DNA of 64,000 nucleotides, from positions 33,088,001 through 33,152,000 of the forward strand of contig JANJXV010000013.1 of the NCBI GenBank assembly GCA_024803745.1, written 5' to 3'. Position 1 is the stretch's first letter. Every line of letters begins with the position of its first letter. The notes beneath the pieces were generated by a model. That model made no database searches, was not told where the DNA came from, and worked only from the letters and a program-made list of their open reading frames with translations. A program made the position numbers and the translations under genes. This document shows, piece after piece, positions 58,075-64,000 of the stretch. This DNA is from Megascapheus bottae (Eukaryota; Chordata; Mammalia; Rodentia; Geomyidae).

Positions 58075-59076
58075 TGACAAATCTTCAATGCATTTTCACC
58101 TGATGCCTACCCACCTTTTGGGGGGCAATTTACATATTTATGTGTTATTTGCCCAAATTAGAATTATTTGTGCTACAATTTTCCACAAGTAATATAACAA
58201 CTAAATTCTACTATTATCTATTGGATAGCATAAAAATGTCCTAAAAATATTCCAAGCAAGCAATTATTTGAGAACTTCCCAAGTACTGACATGCTTATGT
58301 TGTTGTTTATATCAATCATGACTATAGAAGTCATTTTTTCTTGAGAGGTAATTCATAAAATAATATTTCTGTGGAAAAATATACCTAAAAATTAAACAAT
58401 TCTCCACTTATTTCATATCAAGTCATTAATATCATGACATTACTAATAACATGATTTATTTTAGAGCCATATGTCAAAGAATAAATATTGGTAGGAAGAA
58501 TTGGCTCCTGTGTCTCACATCTAATCACCTGAAAAGGTCAAATAAAATACACTGCAGAAACAGAACAGAAAATACAAGCTTGGGTTATAGTTATTGTATA
58601 AAAGTTAGCAAATACAACTTCCATCTTAGGAGTGTAAAAAATTGTACTTCTCTTTCTCTTTTCATAAAAATTGAATACTAAAGCATATATCTATAGCAAA
58701 TGAAAGGATAATGCATCATTTTAAAGAGAAAAAATATTTCCCCTGGTTACCAAAAGGAAGAATTAACATTTATTATGCACATACTACATATTAATAATTT
58801 TATCAAGTCCTTACCCAAGTCAGTTTTAATACAGAACAAACCACCACCATTATGTACTTTTAGCTTAATTTTCAGTTGGATAAAATGAGCCTCAAGAGAT
58901 GACACCAAGCTAGTAAAACAAAGTCCTAGGAAAAGGATTTTGGCTGTATTAGTCCGTAGTGCTTTTCGTATGTCATGTTGATTTTGTTTGTCCCAATGTT
59001 ATACTGAATTACTAGGATGTCAACATTAAATCTGCTCCAATGATCCATGGAAGCCTAATCTCATAGTACATATTAC
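58075..59076. other. Unique AT-rich DNA
   Basis: No gene. A MIR-like fragment (58852-58955, plus-strand TGGATAAAATGAGCCTCAAG) is likely. Confidence 0.45.
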
Positions 59077-59090
59077 AAAAATACACAGTA

Positions 59091-59199
59091 GTAATGGGGA
59101 CCAAGACATGTGAAAGGGTATCAATGTGTATGAATTAATGCACCTTCTATCTGACAAATATCATGTAACCCTTTTATTAATTACAATAAAAATATTTTA
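59091..59199 (+). mobile_element. Very short 5'-truncated LINE-1
   Basis: Last 110 bp of L1 only (GTAATGGGGACCAAGACATG to ATTACAATAAAAATATTTTA). Target-site duplication AAAAATACACAGTA (59077-59090) and AAAAATACAAAGTA (59200-59213), with one mismatch. Confidence 0.93.
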
Positions 59200-59213
59200 A
59201 AAAATACAAAGTA

Positions 59214-59884
59214 AGTTTCTGGACTATTTTATGAGCTGAATTATACTGGAGAAAGTTCCTGCTTAAGTCATAGAATTTGTACCTTCAATCACTGCGTACA
59301 TTTCTACCATTCACAAAATACTATATTATTTCTTAAAATTTACACATGTTTTGAAATTCTTTGATTCTCTATCCACTACTTACCTTACAACAGTGCCTCA
59401 AAAATTATGCATGTACAAGACCCACAGTCTACTATCCTGCCTTTTCCCTTTATTTCCAAGTAAAACTGCTTCAGTTTTATATTTCTTACTTGAAAGATTA
59501 TTTTTTTCTGAATCTCCATGTAAGTCTTTACTTCACCCAAGGGAAGTATTTGTATTTTCCCCCCAAACTATGACTTAGTTAAAGCGTTTGATTTGCTTCT
59601 TTTGCTTCCTCCATGATTGAAGCAAGCTTCACACTTTGGATGCAATGCTCTTTGGTCCCAATCGAATTTGTTCTCTTCATATCAGGTAATGAGATGTTGA
59701 GAAAAAGAGGGAAAAAAAAGTTCATGACCTAAAGGAAAAATGAACAAATTAAAAAAAAAAACCCATACCCTGTTCCTAGCAAATTACCCATTGGTATTTA
59801 CTCAGTACTTAATGGATGCAGGTGATGGAATGAGATGAAATTTAAAAAAAACTGGCAATCTAACTGCATAGTTAGAATCCTGTA
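59214..59884. other. Unique AT-rich DNA
   Basis: Nothing recognised. Confidence 0.4.
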
Positions 59885-59995
59885 AGTACCACTGTGGCTC
59901 AAGTGGTAAAGTGGTAGCCTTGATCTGAAGAGCTCAGAGACAGTGCCCAGGTCCAGAGTTCAAGCGCCATGACCAAAAAAAACAAACAAACAAAA
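59885..59995 (+). repeat. Truncated B1-like/Geo SINE (right half only)
   Basis: GTACCACTGTGGCTCAAGTG, TTGATCTGAAGAGCTCAGAG, GCCATGACCAAAAAAAACAA. The head is missing. Confidence 0.85.
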
Positions 59996-60007
59996 AGTTT
60001 CTCATTT

Positions 60008-60186
60008 GAGCCGAGAGCTTGTTCTAGTGGTAGAGTGTTTGCCTCGCATACATGAAGCCCTTGGTTCAATAACTCCATACCACATACTGAAATGATGATG
60101 TGGCTCAAGTGGTAGCACATTAACCTTGAGGAAGGCCTAAGGACAGTGCTTAGTCCCTGAGTTCAAGCTCCAGGAATGGCTCCAGA
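60008..60186 (+). repeat. IDL-Geo type dimeric SINE (diverged)
   Basis: GTTCTAGTGGTAGAGTGTTT, TTGGTTCAATAACTCC, right half GTGGCTCAAGTGGTAGCACA and GGACAGTGCTTAGTCCCTGA. The A tail grew into the AAAG array that follows. Confidence 0.88.
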
Positions 60187-60190
60187 AGGA

Positions 60191-60258
<68 letters not shown>

Positions 60259-60307
60259 AGGGAGGGAAGGAGGGAGGGAGGGAGGGAGGGAGGGAAGGAG
60301 GGAAGGA

Positions 60308-60355
<48 letters not shown>

Positions 60356-60396
60356 ACAAACGAAAGAAAGAACGAAAGAAAGAAAGAAAGAAAGTT
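60187..60396. repeat. (AAAG)n/(AAGG)n microsatellite
   Basis: About 210 bp of pure purine on the plus strand: AAAG units, then GGGA-rich units (60258-60305), then AAAG again. It starts at the SINE tail. All open frames here (Lys/Arg/Glu or Ser/Phe/Leu repeats) are artefacts. Confidence 0.97.
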
Positions 60397-60447
60397 GAAG
60401 GTTGAGCATACCCTCTAGAGTCACAGGCAATTAAAATTAGAAAGACA

Positions 60448-60550
60448 AGTGCCGGGAATTTGGCCTAGTGGTAGAGTGCTTGCCTAGCATGCACGAAGAC
60501 CCAAGTTCAATTCCTTGGTACCACATATATAGAAAAAAATAAAAAATAAA
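60448..60550 (+). repeat. Monomeric IDL SINE with its own target-site duplication
   Basis: Only the left, tRNA-like half (GGCCTAGTGGTAGAGTGCTT, GTTCAATTCC, GGTACCACATATATAGAAAA) with an A/T-rich tail. TAAAATTAGAAAGACA at 60432-60447 and 60551-60566 is a perfect 16-bp duplication. This monomer therefore retrotransposed by itself; it is not a broken dimer. Confidence 0.93.
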
Positions 60551-60579
60551 TAAAATTAGAAAGACATTAGAGATGATCT

Positions 60580-60662
60580 ATGAGTTGTAGAGCTCTAGCC
60601 TTGAGAAAGCCCCAGGACAGTGCTCAGGCCTTGAGTTCAAGCCCCAGGACTGGCAAAAAAAT
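60580..60662 (+). repeat. Truncated Geo-type right half
   Basis: GTAGAGCTCTAGCCTTGAGA and GGACAGTGCTCAGGCCTTGA, end GGACTGGCAAAAAAATAAAT. It lies 14 bp beyond the monomer's target-site duplication, as a separate truncated insertion or the residue of an earlier dimer. Confidence 0.88.
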
Positions 60663-61465
60663 AAATGTTATCTTAATTTTACAATTTACTAGTTAAAACA
60701 AAGGCTCAATCACTGCTTAATCTACTAGGTAAATTATGAACGAAAACATGTTGAAGGTGGCTTAATGTTTCTAACAATGAAAATCCTCAGCGGAATACAA
60801 TAGAGATTTGGTAGTAATGATGGTAAAATTTGTCAGGAAATGAGATAATACAAACACATGGTTTGGAAATTAACTGTGGCAGTAAGTGTACAAAATCCAA
60901 TTGTGAAAAGTTTAAGCATCCAGAGAAAATGTATCGATAAACTGCAAGTCTATGGATAGAGGTTTCAGGCTGGCACAGATGCTTCACAATGCCCCAGGCT
61001 CCTTTTCTCCTCCTGCTCCATTGCCCATTATATGAGGCTTGTGTCTTTATGGCTGCCTGATGAAAAATAAAAGGCTTCTCAGCTCTGGGCTTCTACATGC
61101 TTTTCAGGCAGATGCAGAGGGAAGTATGAGAGGCAGAACTTTCCCAGAAGTCTTTAGCAGACTTCTGAATCGAAATTAGCCAGTATACTGTCACATGGCT
61201 GTATTAAGTTTCATAAGAGACAAAAAAAGCACATAAGTTCACAAACCAGGCAAAGAAAAAAATCTGTTAATGGAAGAGGCATATAGAAAAATACAATTGA
61301 CCACATACACTCAATTAAAATAGCTATCACAGTGTCTGTTACAGAATAGGTGTTCAAAATGTGATGGTATTATTACTCATTATTATTTTTATTATATATT
61401 AAATAAAGGCTCCAAGAAAATTGGTAGTGCCTGTGAGAGTAATAGTTGCATGATAATTAAAGGTT
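60663..61465. other. Unique non-coding DNA
   Basis: Nothing recognised. The stretch 60980-61180 is less AT-rich than its surroundings but has no open frame of note. Confidence 0.4.
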
Positions 61466-61825
61466 ATCTACATGGAGACATCTGTGGTTGCTCATACCTG
61501 TAATTTCAGTTACTGAAGAAGAAGAAATAGGGGATTAGAGTTCAAGGCCTAACATAGTGACAAGCAAATAGTTATAAGTATATAAGACACCCATGTAAAC
61601 AAATACATCATATGTGATGATATGCAGCTATGACATTGCTATATAGGAGGCTGTAGGCAGGGAAGTCATGGCCCAGGCTAGTCTAGGGGAGGGGAGGCAC
61701 ATGGCTTTACCTGAAAAATAGTTTTAAAAGGGCTGGGAATGTAGCTAAAGTAGTAGAGTTCCTGCCTAGCAAGTATGAAGCTCTGAATTTAAACTCCAAA
61801 ACTAAAAAATAAATAAATAAAAACA
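61466..61825 (+). repeat. Older B1-ID dimer, interrupted
   Basis: B1-like head (TGGTTGCTCATACCTGTAAT, GTTCAAGGCCTAACATAGTG) then about 100 bp of other sequence, then an ID-like half (GGGCTGGGAATGTAGCTAAA, TGCCTAGCAAGTATGAAGCT) with a tail of AAAT repeats. Confidence 0.6.
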
Positions 61826-62029
61826 AGAAGTTATATGTATTTTGTTTTATTCCATTAACACCACAATGCTGTGAAATAATTTAGTTTAAATGTGTAATAA
61901 TGTTTTGACAGGAAGAACATGCATAAAGGGAAGTGATCGTGTTCAAGATCCTACATTCAGAGAAAGATTGAATAGATATTACAATTCAGGTTCATGTGTC
62001 TGTAGAAGCTGTTTTCAGCCTATCCCATC

Positions 62030-62183
62030 CCTCTATGATATCCTGGGCATCTGGGTAGTTAGTTGGAGATGAGAATCTCATGGATTTTTCTAGCCTGTGC
62101 TGGAGATTTCAGACCAAGATCCTCAGATCTTAGCTTCCTGAGTATATAAGATTGCAGGTATGAATTGCAGGTACCTGGCATGT
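62030..62183 (-). repeat. Diverged B1-like/Geo composite SINE
   Basis: Plus strand GTTAGTTGGAGATGAGAATC, TCAGATCTTAGCTTCCTGAG, GATTGCAGGTATGAATTGCA. The right half has largely decayed. Confidence 0.65.
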
Positions 62184-63270
62184 GATACTTTTTTAACAGT
62201 GGACATGAGTAGGTACAAAAAGGGTGACATAAACACTGATATTCCCTAACATAGCCTTCCAAGGCTTCACTCAGTCATCTTGGTCATTCACTGGACATTC
62301 AAAGCCCTCAAATGTGGATAGGAATTGAGTGGAATGGGCTTAGGAGTAATATGAGGCTGCAAATACAGCAGCAGATTCAGAGGAACACTCCCAGCAGACA
62401 GATGATTCATTTGGAGCCTGCTGCACAACACACAGCCCCCGCATGCTCCTTACCTTAGAACTGAACAGTGCACTCCCACACCTCATTCCTGACTTGTGCA
62501 GGCTCACTTCTGCCAATAGAAGATCAATAGAACCACATATACTACATCGATGAGTCTGTATTGTTCACTTGCTGGCATTTTGATACCACAAGATTCTGCC
62601 TTACTTCTGGATTTCTAGAAGACCTTTTCAAGGTGAGATTTCTCACTTCCTTCATAGATGGTATAAGTACTTGGATGTACATGTTTTACACTCCCTCAGA
62701 AGGTTTTCAATATTAAACAGAAAAGAGTTCTACTTATACCATGTGATAATTTATTCCTGAATATTACATAACAGGTGTTTCAAACCATGATAAATCAATA
62801 TCTTCACTACCACTCTTTCCATCTACTGGAAGTCATGATATGAAGGGCACAAGGTAAGAACCATACCAGCATTCCCTAATGGTGTAGATATGTAGATAAA
62901 GAACTTAATAATTGCAGTAGATTTGCAATAGAATGAGCAAAGATAAAAAAAACAGGTTTGGAAATCCTTATTGTAGGTTTCTCCTTTGGGGGTTAGTGGA
63001 TGACCAACTAAGACACAGCTCAGCAATATGAGCTATTTAACTACCTGTGCCTACAGGTTCATATTCTTACAGTTAGAACAGAAGGGAGCCCTCTTAAAGT
63101 GGCAGACATGACTAGAAACATTTACTGTATCTACTATATATTCAAAAATTATTTACTACAATCTCCAGTGCACAACTATCCTACAGAGTTGAGAAGGAGT
63201 GGCCAGCCAAAAAGAGTAGATATATGCTGGCATGTAATAATTCTAACAATCTCCAATAAATAAACAAGCA
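62184..63270. other. Unique DNA
   Basis: Nothing recognised. Short open frames lack motifs. Confidence 0.4.
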
Positions 63271-63274
63271 AAAA

Positions 63275-63345
63275 TTCAATAAAGGTCCCTGCCTGACAAG
63301 CACAAGGACATGAGTTCAAACTACCTTAACATTAAAGAAATAAAC
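63275..63345 (+). repeat. ID-like SINE fragment
   Basis: CCTGCCTGACAAGCACAAGG then ATGAGTTCAAACTACC: the middle of an ID-type monomer, with box B. Its 5' part is missing. Confidence 0.55.
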
Positions 63346-63589
63346 AAAACCTCAAATAGGGAAAAGAACATCTTATGTTAAATGACATAAAAAAGACTGA
63401 AAGGGGCAATATTAACCAAGAAACACTGCACTTACAAATTGATTTGATGAATTGTAACTCCCTTGTACAATTCCTTAAAGATAATAAAAACAAAATATTT
63501 TAAGTGGCGTAAGGAAATGTAAAAAGTGAATTCAGATAAAGGGCACAAAGGTAGCTTTAGAGCTACTAAAGAAAGACTTCAATGCAAAC

Positions 63590-63740
63590 GTGGTATTTAG
63601 TAGATACTCCGTGGAAAATTAACTATGAAACTTGTGGGGAGGGGAACTGGGGAAAAGCAAAGGAAAGGGTGTACATATTCCCTGAATTATGAAATGATAA
63701 CTCCTCTTGTATAACACTTTCACAGTAACAGTAAAATTGT
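63590..63740 (+). mobile_element. Older L1 3' UTR fragment
   Basis: GTGGAAAATTAACTATGAAA, GGAACTGGGGAAAAGCAAAG, then TGATAACTCCTCTTGTATAA. Same module order as 7896-8062 and 29445-29600. Confidence 0.55.
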
Positions 63741-63799
63741 GGGGTTTTTTTTTATAATAAGAAAGACTTCCTCTAGTAAGAGATATCCAAGCTGATAGG

Positions 63800-64000
63800 A
63801 GAATGACAAAAGCTTCATGCCTATAACTCTAGCCAATTGGGAGATGGAGATCTAAGGATCATAGTTCAAAGTCATCCCAAGCAGAAAAATCCTCAAGACT
63901 CTTATCTCCAGTTAACTACCAAAGCCAAAAGTGGAGATGTGGCTCAAGTACTGGAGTGCCAGCTTTGAGTGTAAAAGCTAAGAAAGAGTACTCATGCCCT
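63800..64000 (+). repeat. B1-like/Geo composite SINE, cut by the window edge
   Basis: Head TCATGCCTATAACTCTAGCC, linker CTCTTATCTCCAGTTAACTA, right half AGTGGAGATGTGGCTCAAGT; the sequence ends inside the right half. Confidence 0.85.

Noticed and set aside
57570..58088. Minus-strand 172-codon frame ahead of L1 ORF1
   Set aside because: It begins in flanking DNA, crosses the target-site duplication and reads the L1 5' UTR. It is not an extra L1 protein.
60137..60430. Frames of Ser-Phe-Leu or Lys-Glu-Arg repeats
   Set aside because: Translations of the AAAG array.
1..64000. CRISPR arrays, operons, prokaryotic or phage-type systems
   Set aside because: Tandem repeats here are microsatellites or one 48-bp duplication. 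All elements are mammalian retrotransposons, and nothing resembles spaced direct repeats or gene clusters.

Overview
This is a stretch of mammalian intergenic or intronic DNA. It is AT-rich, has no recognisable host protein-coding exon, and is dominated by retrotransposons. The best guess for the host is a geomyoid rodent (pocket mouse, kangaroo rat or pocket gopher). The main clue is a very abundant dimeric SINE: a tRNA-Ala/ID-like left half (box A GTAGAGTGCTTGCC, box B GGTTCGATTCC) joined to a right half ending in GGACTGGC-poly(A). This matches my memory of the IDL-Geo SINE described from that superfamily. A second composite SINE pairs a B1/7SL-like left half with a related right half. Scattered MIR, MLT1/MaLR-type LTRs and an ID-B1 dimer also fit a rodent.

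Layout. 1-12 kb: unique DNA with many SINEs and three L1 pieces, two of them nested into the 3' ends of older L1 copies (target-site duplications at 1571/2282 and 8063/8610). 12-30 kb: mostly unique AT-rich sequence with microsatellites, older L1 and LTR remnants, and a TG...CA solo LTR at 24970-25474. 31-32 kb: an L1 whose 5' part is inverted, flanked by a target-site duplication. 37-41 kb: a polypyrimidine tract, then a second inverted L1 (39758-40335) that also carries about 245 bp of non-L1 sequence ending in its own AATAAA and poly(A). That reads as twin priming combined with a 3' transduction. 43.9-44.6 kb: a processed pseudogene of CBX3 (HP1-gamma). 48.2-48.65 kb: an MLT1-like LTR. 52.1-58.06 kb: a full-length minus-strand L1 with 15-bp target-site duplications, an intact 322-residue ORF1, an intact endonuclease region of ORF2, and a downstream ORF2 broken by stops and by a SINE inserted after the reverse transcriptase. 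59-64 kb: dense SINEs and a 210-bp AAAG/AAGG microsatellite.

No operon-like or pathway-level gene system is present. Interest lies in the mechanics of L1/SINE retrotransposition. The two 5'-inverted L1 copies, the probable 3' transduction, the monomeric IDL insertion and the retained L1 ORF1/endonuclease are the points most worth checking. All family names come from reading the sequence and from memory; no database search was run.
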